From Virgibacillus aidingensis (lineage in GTDB: Bacteria > Bacillota > Bacilli > Bacillales > Amphibacillaceae), in assembly GCF_010994035.1 (NCBI RefSeq), contig NZ_WIXN01000005.1:124001-188000 (forward strand): 64,000 nt of DNA. The letters are read 5' to 3'. Both the position numbers and the translations under genes were made by a program. The notes below the pieces were generated by a model. It was not told the origin of the DNA. It saw only the letters and a program-made list of their open reading frames with translations, and made no database searches. Position 1 is the first letter of the stretch; every line of letters begins with the position of its first letter. This document shows positions 18,885-27,269 of the stretch, one piece after another.

Positions 18885-19472
18885 ATGGCCAAGCAAATAA
18901 AAAATGAAAAGAAAAAAATGAATCCTGTTTTATGGCTGCTCTTTGCCGTCATTATCCCTGTAATGGTTGTCCTGAGTTTACTGCTGATTATACTAAATGT
19001 GGCTGGTGTGGATGTAACCGGCTGGGCAAAGGATAAAGCAAGTCATGTTCCTGTTTTATCCGGCTTTGTTTCGCAGGATGAAGAATCAGCAGCAGAGGAA
19101 GAAGAAATCGGACAACTTCAGGAAAGGATAGCACAAAAAGATGCAGAGATCGAACAATTGAATGAGGAAATAAGAGATTTGGAAACAACGATTGAAAGAC
19201 AGAGCCAGGATATTTTAAAGCTGGAAAACAGGAATGAACAAAATACGGAACAGGCGAACGAACTGGTTGGGGAAAATGAGACTGTTTCATCTATTTCCGG
19301 ATCTTTTAAAGATATGGAAAGTGAACAGGCTGCGCTTATTTTGCAAAGTATGGAGAATGATACCGCCTTGATTATTCTGCAGGATGTATCCAATAAAGTC
19401 CGGGGGCAAATTCTGGAGGCTATGGATCCCGGGATAGCTGCGGATTTAACACAATTACTTATAGAAAACTAA
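18885..19472 (+). CDS. ylxF: MotE-like protein YlxF
   Basis: Membrane-anchored protein with one N-terminal membrane helix (residues ~15-40, PVLWLLFAVIIPVMVVLSLL), a long coiled coil (~65-130, repeated Glu/Gln/Leu) and a C-terminal MgtE-N/FliG-like domain (AALILQSMENDTALIILQDV, GQILEAMDPGIAADLTQLL). Members called MotE in other bacteria chaperone or stabilise stators; the Bacillus protein's exact job is not settled. 195 residues from the ATG at 18885. Sits between fliJ and fliK as in B. subtilis. Confidence 0.85.
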   Translation: MAKQIKNEKKKMNPVLWLLFAVIIPVMVVLSLLLIILNVAGVDVTGWAKDKASHVPVLSGFVSQDEESAAEEEEIGQLQERIAQKDAEIEQLNEEIRDLETTIERQSQDILKLENRNEQNTEQANELVGENETVSSISGSFKDMESEQAALILQSMENDTALIILQDVSNKVRGQILEAMDPGIAADLTQLLIEN

Positions 19473-19503
19473 TGTAATAGTTCATTTGAGAGGGGGTGAA
19501 AAA

Positions 19504-20706
19504 ATGAACGGAGTTGCAATGTTTCTTCAGCAAATGCAGATACCGGAAAATCGGGAGAAAAGTGTAAACCCTCTGGAAGAAGGAGAAAAGAATGCTTTAT
19601 TCCATACACTGCTTTCCTCCATGATATCAACAGATATGTTGAATGATGAACAGGAACAGAAAAATGAGGAAGAAGCAGAAATTCCATTGCTGTTTCCTGT
19701 AAATCAAATGATAAATCAAATATCAGCGGATGAAGAAATGAATAAAATGCAGAGGACTGAAGCGGAGACACACCATAAAGCTTCAATCACAGAAGGAATA
19801 CCGCAAGAAATAGAGCTCAAGAACATGCCGGCAGTACACCAAACACTTATCCATATTTTTCGGGAAGCTCAGACAATACTGACACAGCTTAGTGCAGAGC
19901 CGGTAAATATAGATAAAGCTGCTCAAAAATTATTGCCGCTGTTACAGGACTGGGTGAAGACAGCCGGTAATGGCACTGACCAAAAAGGCATGGAAATAAC
20001 ATTGACTTCCACTAGACAGGAAGAATCAAAGGAACAGATTATTTGGAAGGATTTATTGCAGGCGTTTGGGAAAAGGCAGCAGTTGGCATCCAAGCAGCAG
20101 TACAGTCCAAATGCCCTTGTAAGAACAGAGGACATTGCCAGATGGCTGGTTCGAGCTATGGAACAAGCACCATTACAGAATCGGCTCCCTGTTCATCATG
20201 TGAGTCCGCCCCAGTCATTGCCAATTTCACAAGTGGAGCAGGTTGTTGTCCATTTAAACCAGGGGCAAAGCCTTCATGAACAAGGACAGCAGCTAGTAGA
20301 CCAGTTCCGGGTCATGATGAAATCAAGCAATTTTATGACAGCGCCAAGTAAGGGAAGTCAGATTATCCTTTCACTTCGCCCGGAAAATCTGGGGGAAATG
20401 ATGATCCGATTCAGTCAAGTCAATGGAGAAATGGCAGTAAAAATATTAGTCACTACCCAGGCAGCAAAAGAAATGCTGGAGACAAATATGCATCAGCTGA
20501 GAAATATGTTCTCGCCGCAGCAGGTAGTAGTGGAAAAGCAGGATGCACATCTGCCGCAAAGCCAGGAAACGGAGAAAAATTTGAAGGATGATCAAAGTGA
20601 CGGGCAGAACCAGCAATCCAGTGATTCATCAGACGAAGAAAAAGAGAAATCAGATGATGATTTCGCAGCAAAGTTTCAAGCCGTGCTAATGAATGAGGAA
20701 GTGTAG
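19504..20706 (+). CDS. fliK: Flagellar hook-length control protein FliK
   Basis: Secreted ruler that measures the hook and switches export specificity through FlhB. The N-terminal two thirds is polar and low in conservation; the C-terminal domain (residues ~270-365) carries SQIILSLRPENLGEMMIRFS, MAVKILVTTQAAKEMLETNM and LRNMFSPQQVVVEKQ, the typical FliK-C pattern. A Ser/Asp/Glu-rich tail closes the protein. 400 residues from ATG 19504, which has GAGAGGGGGTGA before it. Confidence 0.92.
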   Translation: MNGVAMFLQQMQIPENREKSVNPLEEGEKNALFHTLLSSMISTDMLNDEQEQKNEEEAEIPLLFPVNQMINQISADEEMNKMQRTEAETHHKASITEGIPQEIELKNMPAVHQTLIHIFREAQTILTQLSAEPVNIDKAAQKLLPLLQDWVKTAGNGTDQKGMEITLTSTRQEESKEQIIWKDLLQAFGKRQQLASKQQYSPNALVRTEDIARWLVRAMEQAPLQNRLPVHHVSPPQSLPISQVEQVVVHLNQGQSLHEQGQQLVDQFRVMMKSSNFMTAPSKGSQIILSLRPENLGEMMIRFSQVNGEMAVKILVTTQAAKEMLETNMHQLRNMFSPQQVVVEKQDAHLPQSQETEKNLKDDQSDGQNQQSSDSSDEEKEKSDDDFAAKFQAVLMNEEV

Positions 20707-20715
20707 GTGAAACGA

Positions 20716-21177
20716 ATGACAACTATAGACTCATCGTTATATTTACAAAACCGGCAAACAGCAAGAACACCGAGTCCGGAACTGGGGAAAGATGAATTTC
20801 TTAAAATTCTCATGACACAACTGCAAAATCAGGATCCGACAAATCCGATGGAAGACAGGGAGTTTATATCACAAATGGCACAATTTTCATCGCTGGAGCA
20901 AATGATGAATATGACCAACTCCATCGATACATTGGTGCAAAGTCAGCTGATCTCCCCTGTTATTCAATATAGTCACATGATTGGAAAAGTTGTCTCATAC
21001 CAGGGTTATGACGAGGAAGCGGATACGGAAACAGGCATAGAACAAAGCAAGGTAATGGGAGTAAGCCAAAATGATGGCTGGGCAATTTTTGAACTGGAAA
21101 ACGGTGAAAAAGTATATGCGGATGCAGTTATAAAGGTAAATGAAGACAGAAACGAAGGAAATAATAAACAGGATTAA
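20716..21177 (+). CDS. flgD: Hook assembly scaffold FlgD
   Basis: Caps the growing hook so that FlgE can polymerise. The N-terminal motif GKDEFLKILMTQLQNQDPTNPM followed by EFISQMAQFSSLEQMMNM is diagnostic (quoted in part). 153 residues, short like other Bacillus FlgD proteins, which lack the full C-terminal hook-interaction domains of enteric FlgD. Start ATG 20716 follows GTAGGTGAAACGA. Confidence 0.95.
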   Translation: MTTIDSSLYLQNRQTARTPSPELGKDEFLKILMTQLQNQDPTNPMEDREFISQMAQFSSLEQMMNMTNSIDTLVQSQLISPVIQYSHMIGKVVSYQGYDEEADTETGIEQSKVMGVSQNDGWAIFELENGEKVYADAVIKVNEDRNEGNNKQD

Positions 21178-21199
21178 AAAATTCCGGGAAGTGATTATT

Positions 21200-21571
21200 T
21201 TGGACCATCGCATTCATCAAGTCCCGCATCAGCATGCATTATCATTTCCTAAAGTTCAAAAACCTGAAAAAAGCAAGCCTGTTTTTAAAGAAATATTGGC
21301 AAAGGAACAGCAGGAGCTGAAAATCAGTAAACATGCCGAAGCGCGGCTGCAAGCCAGAAATATATCGATAAATGAAAAACAATGGAAAACTATTGAGCAA
21401 AAAATGCAAGAGGCAAAACAAAAAGGGATTACTGATTCTCTGGTGGTAATGAATGAAGCAGCATTGCTTGTAAGCACGAAAAACAATACAGTAATAACAG
21501 CCTTGGACAAGGATGAAGCAAAGAGCAGAATTTTTACGAATATAAACGGAACGATTTTAATAAATGAATAG
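21200..21571 (+). CDS. Flagellar operon protein, TIGR02530 type (123 aa)
   Basis: Conserved protein found between flgD and flgE in many Bacilli and Clostridia; function unknown. Central pattern ISKHAEARLQARNISI..KQW..I, then GITDSLVVMNEAALLVSTKNNTVITA and ending NGTILI (partly quoted) is the family signature as I recall it. Start TTG 21200 follows GGGAAGTGAT with suitable spacing; the longer upstream frame overlaps flgD. Soluble and basic. The strand-rich second half looks like a small globular domain. Confidence 0.82.
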   Translation: MDHRIHQVPHQHALSFPKVQKPEKSKPVFKEILAKEQQELKISKHAEARLQARNISINEKQWKTIEQKMQEAKQKGITDSLVVMNEAALLVSTKNNTVITALDKDEAKSRIFTNINGTILINE

Positions 21572-21646
21572 GCTGGACCCAAAATGGGAGGCCGAACAGC
21601 TGTTGAATGAATGATACAGCTAATAAGATTAAAGGAGAATGATTAC

Positions 21647-22438
21647 ATGTTACGTTCAATGTATGCAGGAATTTCAGGTATGAAAGGTTTTCAGACAAAA
21701 CTCGACGTCATCGGAAACAATATCGCAAACGTAAATACATCCGGATTTAAAAAAGGCCGGGTGACTTTTCAGGATATGATGAGTCAGACAACAAGTGGTG
21801 CACAGGGTCCGACCGAAACCCGTGGTGGAACAAACCCTGCTCAGGTTGGTTTGGGTTCCCAATTGGGTTCAATCGACAACATTCATACACAGGGCTTTCG
21901 TCAGACGACGAATAACCCTTTGGATCTGGCATTGGAGGGAGACGGAATGTTTGTGCTTCAGGATGAGGATACCACTTATTTTACAAGAGCAGGGAATTTT
22001 TATCTGGATGATGAAGATAGAATTGTCAATCCTGATGGGCACTTTCTGCTTGGGGTTGATAACCAGCCTATTCAAATTCCAAGTACTGCCAGAAGCTTTA
22101 ATATAGAAGAAAATGGCACCGTAAATATTGTGAATGAGGAAGGTAACCCTGAAGATGTTGGACAGATAGCGCTAGCGAGTTTCTCCAACCCGTCCGGGCT
22201 CGAGAAAGCAGGGAGCAATTTATTTTTGGCATCACAGAATGCGGAATATACCGGTTCTGTTGTCCCGGGAACAAATGGAACAGGTTCCATTGTTAGCGGC
22301 TCACTCGAAATGTCCAATGTTGATTTGTCTGAGGAATTTACTGAAATGATCACGGCTCAACGAGGTTTCCAGGCAAATACAAGAATTATAACTACTTCTG
22401 ATGAAATACTGCAGGAGCTTGTAAATCTAAAACGTTAA
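21647..22438 (+). CDS. flgE: Flagellar hook protein FlgE (Bacillus type)
   Basis: Main subunit of the flexible hook; in older Bacillus literature it was called FlgG. The N-terminus MLRSMYAGISGMKGFQTKLD, the NNIANVNTSGFKKGRVTFQDM block and C-terminal FTEMITAQRGFQANTRIITT are the shared hook/rod signatures (quoted in part). 263 residues, matching the short Bacillus hook protein. Start ATG 21647 follows AAAGGAGAATGATTAC. A strong hairpin begins ten bases after its stop. Confidence 0.95.
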   Translation: MLRSMYAGISGMKGFQTKLDVIGNNIANVNTSGFKKGRVTFQDMMSQTTSGAQGPTETRGGTNPAQVGLGSQLGSIDNIHTQGFRQTTNNPLDLALEGDGMFVLQDEDTTYFTRAGNFYLDDEDRIVNPDGHFLLGVDNQPIQIPSTARSFNIEENGTVNIVNEEGNPEDVGQIALASFSNPSGLEKAGSNLFLASQNAEYTGSVVPGTNGTGSIVSGSLEMSNVDLSEEFTEMITAQRGFQANTRIITTSDEILQELVNLKR

Positions 22439-22448
22439 TAAGGAGGCA

Positions 22449-22476
22449 GGAGGTGCTGCAGGCAAGCTGCACCTCC
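22449..22476 (+). promoter_or_regulatory. Hairpin burying a Shine-Dalgarno sequence before swrD
   Basis: GGAGGTGC (22449-22456) pairs perfectly with GCACCTCC (22469-22476), with two further inner pairs after one mismatch. The left arm is an ideal Shine-Dalgarno sequence. The swrD ATG is 32 bases beyond the left arm and has no other ribosome site directly before it. The fold may therefore set translation of swrD, or bring the site closer; it has no T run and is unlikely to be a terminator. Confidence 0.6.
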
Positions 22477-22487
22477 ACCAATAAATA

Positions 22488-22706
22488 ATGATCCAATTAA
22501 CCAGGTTAAATGGAGAACCATTTACGCTAAATGCATTAATGATTGAACAAATTCAATCTCTTCCTGATACAACGATTACACTTACGAATAGCAAAAAAAT
22601 GGTGGTAAAAGAATCAGAAACAGAAGTGACCCAATTAATTACAGCCTATTATCAAAAAGTTGGTCTTCACGGGAATTTGAAGGGGGAAGGGAAGTCAAAT
22701 GAGTAG
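22488..22706 (+). CDS. swrD: Swarming motility protein SwrD (FlbD family)
   Basis: Small protein of the FlbD family; in B. subtilis SwrD raises flagellar power and is needed for swarming. The start MIQLTRLNGEPFTLNALMIEQI and the block LPDTTITLTNSKKMVVKE are typical. 72 residues. It has no normal Shine-Dalgarno sequence in place; see the hairpin just upstream. Its end overlaps the fliL start by eight bases. Confidence 0.9.
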   Translation: MIQLTRLNGEPFTLNALMIEQIQSLPDTTITLTNSKKMVVKESETEVTQLITAYYQKVGLHGNLKGEGKSNE

Positions 22707-23112
22707 ATTAGTAAAAACTTTTATCACTTCACTTATCATTATTCTCCTTGGAGGAATCGCTGTTTTGGCACTCCTGTTATACGGGGAGGAGAAAGCGGCA
22801 ACAGGGAAAACAATAGATGACATGGTGGAGCATTCCTATGAAACACCTGAAATAACTACAGACTTATCCGATGGAAGCTATGTAAGAATTCAATTTCAGG
22901 TGATCACTGACGATAAGACTGCAATGGAAGAAATAAGTAAACGGGACTTTCAGCTTAAAAACATTTTGATAAAAGAACTTGCAGTAATGAATGAGGAAAA
23001 TTTCAGAACTGGTCTTTCCGATTTGGAAGGGGCTGTAAAATCAAAACTAAATGAATTAATGACTGACGGAAAAGTTACAGATGTATATACAATCAGCAAA
23101 TTATTGCAATAA
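22699..23112 (+). CDS. fliL: Flagellar basal body-associated protein FliL
   Basis: Single-pass membrane protein that supports stator function near the rotor. Membrane helix at residues ~7-27 (FITSLIIILLGGIAVLALLLY), then a periplasm-side (outer face) domain with YVRIQFQVITDDKTAMEEI and a FLIL-type ending with LNELMTDGKVTDVY. 137 residues. GGGGGAAGGGAAGTCA precedes the ATG, which overlaps swrD. Confidence 0.92.
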   Translation: MSRLVKTFITSLIIILLGGIAVLALLLYGEEKAATGKTIDDMVEHSYETPEITTDLSDGSYVRIQFQVITDDKTAMEEISKRDFQLKNILIKELAVMNEENFRTGLSDLEGAVKSKLNELMTDGKVTDVYTISKLLQ

Positions 23113-23147
23113 ATGCATCTGTGCACTCCTGATGGAGGTGAGTTTTA

Positions 23148-24146
23148 ATGGTGGATGAAGTGCTTTCCCAAAGCGAAATTGATGCATTGTTATCTGCAAT
23201 CAGTTCCGGGGAAATGGATGCCGAAGAAATGAAAAAAGAAGAGGAAGAAAAAAAGGTTCGGGTTTATGATTTTAAGCGGGCTTTAAGGTTTTCAAAGGAT
23301 CAGATCAGAAGCATATCCAGGATTCATGAGAATTATGCCCGGCTGTTAACCACATTTTTCTCTGCTCAGCTTCGCACCTATGTAAATATATCTGTTGCTT
23401 CTGTAGATCAAGTGCCATATGAAGAATTTATCCGTTCCATTCCCAAAATGACGGTTTTAAATATATACACTGTAGAACCGCTTGATGGCAGGCTGATCAT
23501 GGAAGTGAATCCGAATATAGCTTATGCCATGCTTGACCGCATTCTCGGCGGGAAGGGAGGAGATGTTAACAAGGCTGAAAACTTAACAGAAATAGAAACC
23601 ATGCTAATGTCCCAGCTTTTTGAAAAATCAGTTGCAAATCTGAAGGAGGCATGGTCATCCATCGTGGAAATTAACCCGGTGCTGGAGAATTTTGAAGTGA
23701 ATCCTCAATTTCTTCAAATGGTATCACCGAATGACACGGTAATTGTAGTGTCTATGAACACAACAATCGGGGAATCCAGCGGCCTTATCAATATTTGTAT
23801 CCCGCATATAATTTTGGAACCCATCATATCGAAATTATCCGTTCATTATTGGATGCAAACAGGTACGAAGGAAAGAGATCAGGAATCCTATGAAAAACTG
23901 AAGTCAAATTTGCACCATGCACATGTGGAAGGAAAGGCAATACTCGGGGAAACAAAATTAACCATTCACGAATTCCTGCATTTAAATAAAAATGATGTAA
24001 TTGCCCTGGATCAATCAATAGAAGAGGCGTTAACAATGGAAATAAATGATCAGCCGAAATTTCATGTGCAGCCCGGCAAGTCTAAAAATAAATTATCAGT
24101 ACAAGTGTTGGAGGAAATTAAAGAGGTGAATGAAGATGACGAATGA
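23148..24146 (+). CDS. fliM: Flagellar motor switch protein FliM
   Basis: C-ring subunit that binds phosphorylated CheY and sets rotation direction. The N-terminal CheY-binding peptide is VLSQSEIDALLSAI. The CheC-like middle domain has VEPLDGRLIMEVNPNIAYAMLDRILGG-type sequence and GLINICIPHIILEPI; the C-terminal SpoA domain is at about 255-320. 332 residues. GGAGGTGAGTTTTA precedes the start. Full length, so the switch is intact even though cheA is not. Confidence 0.96.
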   Translation: MVDEVLSQSEIDALLSAISSGEMDAEEMKKEEEEKKVRVYDFKRALRFSKDQIRSISRIHENYARLLTTFFSAQLRTYVNISVASVDQVPYEEFIRSIPKMTVLNIYTVEPLDGRLIMEVNPNIAYAMLDRILGGKGGDVNKAENLTEIETMLMSQLFEKSVANLKEAWSSIVEINPVLENFEVNPQFLQMVSPNDTVIVVSMNTTIGESSGLINICIPHIILEPIISKLSVHYWMQTGTKERDQESYEKLKSNLHHAHVEGKAILGETKLTIHEFLHLNKNDVIALDQSIEEALTMEINDQPKFHVQPGKSKNKLSVQVLEEIKEVNEDDE

Positions 24147-25269
24147 CAGCATGCTTTCTCAGGAAGAAATTGATGCACTGCTCAATGTAAGTCCGCACGA
24201 TGATGTGCCGGAAGAAAATAATGAAGAAAAAGGTCCATACTTATCCACAATGGAAGAGGATACGCTGGGTGAAATAGGCAATATTTCATTTGGCAGTTCG
24301 GCAACAACGCTGTCCACCTTATTAAAGCAAAAGGTTGAGATTACTACACCATCCGTGTCTATCATTAAAAAAAAGGAACTGGAAACATTTACATTTCAGC
24401 CTGTCAGTATTTATGTGAATTATATTGAAGGTTTCAGCGGAAGAAATGTATTAGTTATTAAAGCAATTGATGCAGCTGTTATTGCGGATATTATGCTTGG
24501 CGGTGATGGAAGGAATCCGGAAGAGGAACTAAATGATATACATATCAGTGCGGTTCAGGAAGCAATGAATCAAATGATGGGTTCAGCTGCAACAAGCATG
24601 TCTACTATATTTAATAAAAAAGTCGATATTTCACCGCCAACGATTAAAATGACAGAGTCAGAAGAAGATGCTGATATTAATATCAATAATGATGAAGCAT
24701 TTGTACAAGTTTCCTTTCAATTAAAGGTTGGCAATTTAATCGATTCCAATATTATGCAGATTATGCCGATAACCTTTGCAAAAGATCTGGTATATCAGTT
24801 GCTTCATGAAACACCGGAGGATGAAAAAGCTAGTGCTGAAGCAGCAGTTACTCTGGATAAAGCTATTACTTTTACAGCTGCTGATCAGGAAAAGAATACG
24901 AAAGAAACATCTTCCCAATTTTTAGGAAATCTGGTTGACCAGCAGCATGCAAAAGTACAGGAAGCAGACTTCTCCAGCTTTGATGAGACTGCATTAAATC
25001 ATCCTGAACAGCGTAACCTGGATTTGCTTCTGGATATTCCACTAAGGGTAACGGTTGAACTTGGACGTACACAGCGCACGATTAAAGATATATTGGATCT
25101 GTCCGCCGGATCCATTATAGAGCTGGATAAACTGGCCGGTGAACCTGTAGATATACTTGTAAATCAAAAATTAATCGCCAAAGGGGAAGTTGTTGTTATT
25201 GATGAGAACTTTGGTGTGCGGGTAACAGATATTGTAAGTCAATCTGATAGATTAAAGAAACTCAAATAG
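24136..25269 (+). CDS. fliY: Flagellar switch protein and CheY-P phosphatase FliY
   Basis: C-ring protein of Gram-positive bacteria that also dephosphorylates CheY-P. It has a CheY-binding N-terminus (MLSQEEIDALLN), two CheC-type phosphatase motifs (Asp/Ser-xxx-Glu-xx-Asn) in DTLGEIGNISFGS and SAVQEAMNQMMGS, a variable linker rich in Ala and Glu (~225-285), and a C-terminal FliN-like SpoA domain (LLDIPLRVTVELGRT, DILDLSAGSIIELDKLAGEP). 377 residues from ATG 24136; AGAGGTGA fits this start better than ATG 24130. Overlaps fliM by eleven bases. Confidence 0.95.
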   Translation: MTNDSMLSQEEIDALLNVSPHDDVPEENNEEKGPYLSTMEEDTLGEIGNISFGSSATTLSTLLKQKVEITTPSVSIIKKKELETFTFQPVSIYVNYIEGFSGRNVLVIKAIDAAVIADIMLGGDGRNPEEELNDIHISAVQEAMNQMMGSAATSMSTIFNKKVDISPPTIKMTESEEDADININNDEAFVQVSFQLKVGNLIDSNIMQIMPITFAKDLVYQLLHETPEDEKASAEAAVTLDKAITFTAADQEKNTKETSSQFLGNLVDQQHAKVQEADFSSFDETALNHPEQRNLDLLLDIPLRVTVELGRTQRTIKDILDLSAGSIIELDKLAGEPVDILVNQKLIAKGEVVVIDENFGVRVTDIVSQSDRLKKLK

Positions 25270-25290
25270 AAATAGGTGGAGGCTAAAAAA

Positions 25291-25653
25291 ATGGCTAAAC
25301 AAATTCTTATTGTAGATGATGCTGCATTTATGCGGATGATGATTAAAGATATATTAACAAAAAATGGCTTCGAAGTAGTTGGAGAAGCACAGGATGGATT
25401 TGAGGCAGTGGAAAAATATAAGGAGCTGTCACCTGATCTTGTAACCATGGATATTACAATGCCTGAAATGGATGGAATAACCGCATTAAAAAAAATAAAA
25501 GAGGAAAACACGGAAGCGAAGGTTATCATGTGCTCAGCAATGGGGCAGCAGGCGATGGTTATTGATGCAATTCAAACCGGAGCACAGGATTTTATCGTCA
25601 AACCTTTTCAGGAAGACAGGGTAATAGAAGCCATTCAAAAAGTACTTGGCTAA
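25291..25653 (+). CDS. cheY: Chemotaxis response regulator CheY
   Basis: Single-domain receiver; its phosphorylated form binds FliM. The acidic pair is in ILIVDDAAFMR, the phospho-acceptor Asp in LVTMDITMPEMDG, the Ser/Thr position in IMCSAMGQ and the Lys in FIVKPF; all key residues are intact. 120 residues from ATG 25291, after TAGGTGGAGG. Its usual phosphate donor CheA is destroyed at this locus, so phosphorylation would need another kinase or a small-molecule donor. Confidence 0.96.
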   Translation: MAKQILIVDDAAFMRMMIKDILTKNGFEVVGEAQDGFEAVEKYKELSPDLVTMDITMPEMDGITALKKIKEENTEAKVIMCSAMGQQAMVIDAIQTGAQDFIVKPFQEDRVIEAIQKVLG

Positions 25654-25666
25654 GAAACAGGTGTTT

Positions 25667-26305
25667 ATGTTGGATAAAAAGTTATTCATTATTTGTATGT
25701 TGTTTTTTGTTTTCCCTTTTGTGTCAATATCAGAAACAGAAGCTCGAACCCCGAGCGTAAATGATTGCCTGGAAGCAGAAGCCGATTGTGAAGATACAAC
25801 ACCATTGACAGAGAATGAAGGGGAGGCAGAGCCGGTAGCGGAGTTAAATGATTCCGGTTCTCTCGTATTCGATCTTATCAAAATGTTTTTCGCTTTATTA
25901 TTAGTTCTTGCACTTATTTATATTATGCTAAAACTGTTGAATAAACGAAATAAAATGTTTAACCAGATAAGACATTTAGAGAATCTCGGCGGGATTTCCG
26001 TAGGGCAGAACAAGTCCATTCAAATCATTCGCATCGGCAGTAAATTTTATGTGATAGGTGTGGGGGACAATGTGGAAATGCTGCAGGAAATCACTGATGA
26101 GAAGGTGATCACACAGCTGCTGGAAAAAGGAGAAGAAGAACCATTTCATATAAATTCGTTCCTTCCATCTTTTTTACAGAAGAATACAAAAGAAAAAACA
26201 TCATCTCCGGACAGCAGGAACTTTAAAAATTTGTTTGCAGATGAACTGGAAAATCTGAAAAAGAACCGGGCTGACCTGATTAATCGGAGGGAAGACAAGC
26301 GATGA
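25667..26305 (+). CDS. fliO: Flagellar export protein FliO (FliZ in B. subtilis)
   Basis: Membrane protein that helps assemble the FliP ring of the export gate. A signal peptide spans residues ~1-25 (LFIICMLFFVFPFVSI then SETEART), followed by an acidic stretch, one membrane helix near 65-88 (LVFDLIKMFFALLLVLALIYIM, in part) and a cytoplasmic domain with LGGISVGQNKSIQIIRIGSKFYVIGVG (in part), the FliO signature. 212 residues from ATG 25667 (ACAGGTG upstream); the true start could be GTG 25661 or TTG 25670. Confidence 0.9.
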   Translation: MLDKKLFIICMLFFVFPFVSISETEARTPSVNDCLEAEADCEDTTPLTENEGEAEPVAELNDSGSLVFDLIKMFFALLLVLALIYIMLKLLNKRNKMFNQIRHLENLGGISVGQNKSIQIIRIGSKFYVIGVGDNVEMLQEITDEKVITQLLEKGEEEPFHINSFLPSFLQKNTKEKTSSPDSRNFKNLFADELENLKKNRADLINRREDKR

Positions 26306-26967
26306 ATGAATTTATAGAAATGTTTTCCGGATCTGATCCTTCCAATGTGTCGACTTCTGTTAAATTGATTTTATTATTAACAGTTTTGGCTTTGGCGCCC
26401 AGTATTTTGATTTTAATGACAAGCTTTACAAGAATTATTGTTGTACTTTCTTTTGTAAGAACATCGCTGGCAACACAGCAGATGCCGCCAAATCAGGTGT
26501 TAATCGGGTTAGGCTTGTTTTTGACTTTCTTTATTATGGCTCCTGTTTTTTCCGATGTATACGATAATGCACTGCAGCCGCTTTTCGATGAGGAACTAAC
26601 ACTTGATGAAGCATATGAAAGAGCAAGTGAGCCGCTGAAAGAGTTTATGGCCTCCCACACGAGGCAGAAGGACCTGGAGTTGTTTATGAACTACAGCCAG
26701 CTTGATGAAGTAGGCAGTATACAGGAAATTCCGCTGACAACCCTTGTACCGGCTTTTGCCATCAGCGAACTAAAAACAGCTTTCCAGATGGGTTTTATGA
26801 TATTTGTCCCTTTTTTAATTATCGATATGGCAGTTGCCAGTGTACTTATGTCCATGGGTATGATGATGCTGCCGCCTGTAATGATATCCCTGCCCTTTAA
26901 GATTTTGCTGTTTGTCCTTGTTGATGGCTGGTATTTAATCACACATTCGTTATTGGATGGGTTTTAA
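26302..26967 (+). CDS. fliP: Flagellar export gate protein FliP
   Basis: Core of the type III export gate. Four hydrophobic segments; typical blocks are SILILMTSFTRIIVVLSFVR, QMPPNQVLIGLGLFLTFF, TLVPAFAISELKTAFQMGF and FLIIDMAVASVLMSMGMMM with LPFKILLFVLVDGW. 221 residues, the same length as the B. subtilis protein. ATGA overlap with fliO. Confidence 0.97.
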   Translation: MNEFIEMFSGSDPSNVSTSVKLILLLTVLALAPSILILMTSFTRIIVVLSFVRTSLATQQMPPNQVLIGLGLFLTFFIMAPVFSDVYDNALQPLFDEELTLDEAYERASEPLKEFMASHTRQKDLELFMNYSQLDEVGSIQEIPLTTLVPAFAISELKTAFQMGFMIFVPFLIIDMAVASVLMSMGMMMLPPVMISLPFKILLFVLVDGWYLITHSLLDGF

Positions 26968-26995
26968 TGAATTTTAATAAAAAGGGGTGTCTGCT

Positions 26996-27265
26996 TTGAA
27001 TAGTCAATTTGTATTGTCTCTGGCTGAAAATGGTGTATTTACAATCCTTCTGGTCACAGGTCCATTGCTCATTTTGGCCCTTGCAGTGGGACTGTTGGTA
27101 AGTATATTTCAGGCCACAACGCAAATACAGGAACAGACCCTGGCCTTTATCCCGAAGATTGTTGCAGTCCTGATGGGTCTTGTGATTTTTGGCCCTTGGA
27201 TGCTGTCCCATATCACTGAATTTACGACAGATTTATTTCAAAACTTAAACCGGTTTACAGGGTGA
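26996..27265 (+). CDS. fliQ: Flagellar export gate protein FliQ
   Basis: Two-helix membrane subunit of the export gate. The block LAVGLLVSIFQATTQIQEQT is the family hallmark, followed by LAFIPKIVAVL. Start TTG 26996, giving MNSQFVLSLAENG and 89 residues as in B. subtilis; AAAGGGGTGT precedes it. Confidence 0.95.
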   Translation: MNSQFVLSLAENGVFTILLVTGPLLILALAVGLLVSIFQATTQIQEQTLAFIPKIVAVLMGLVIFGPWMLSHITEFTTDLFQNLNRFTG

Positions 27266-27269
27266 AACG

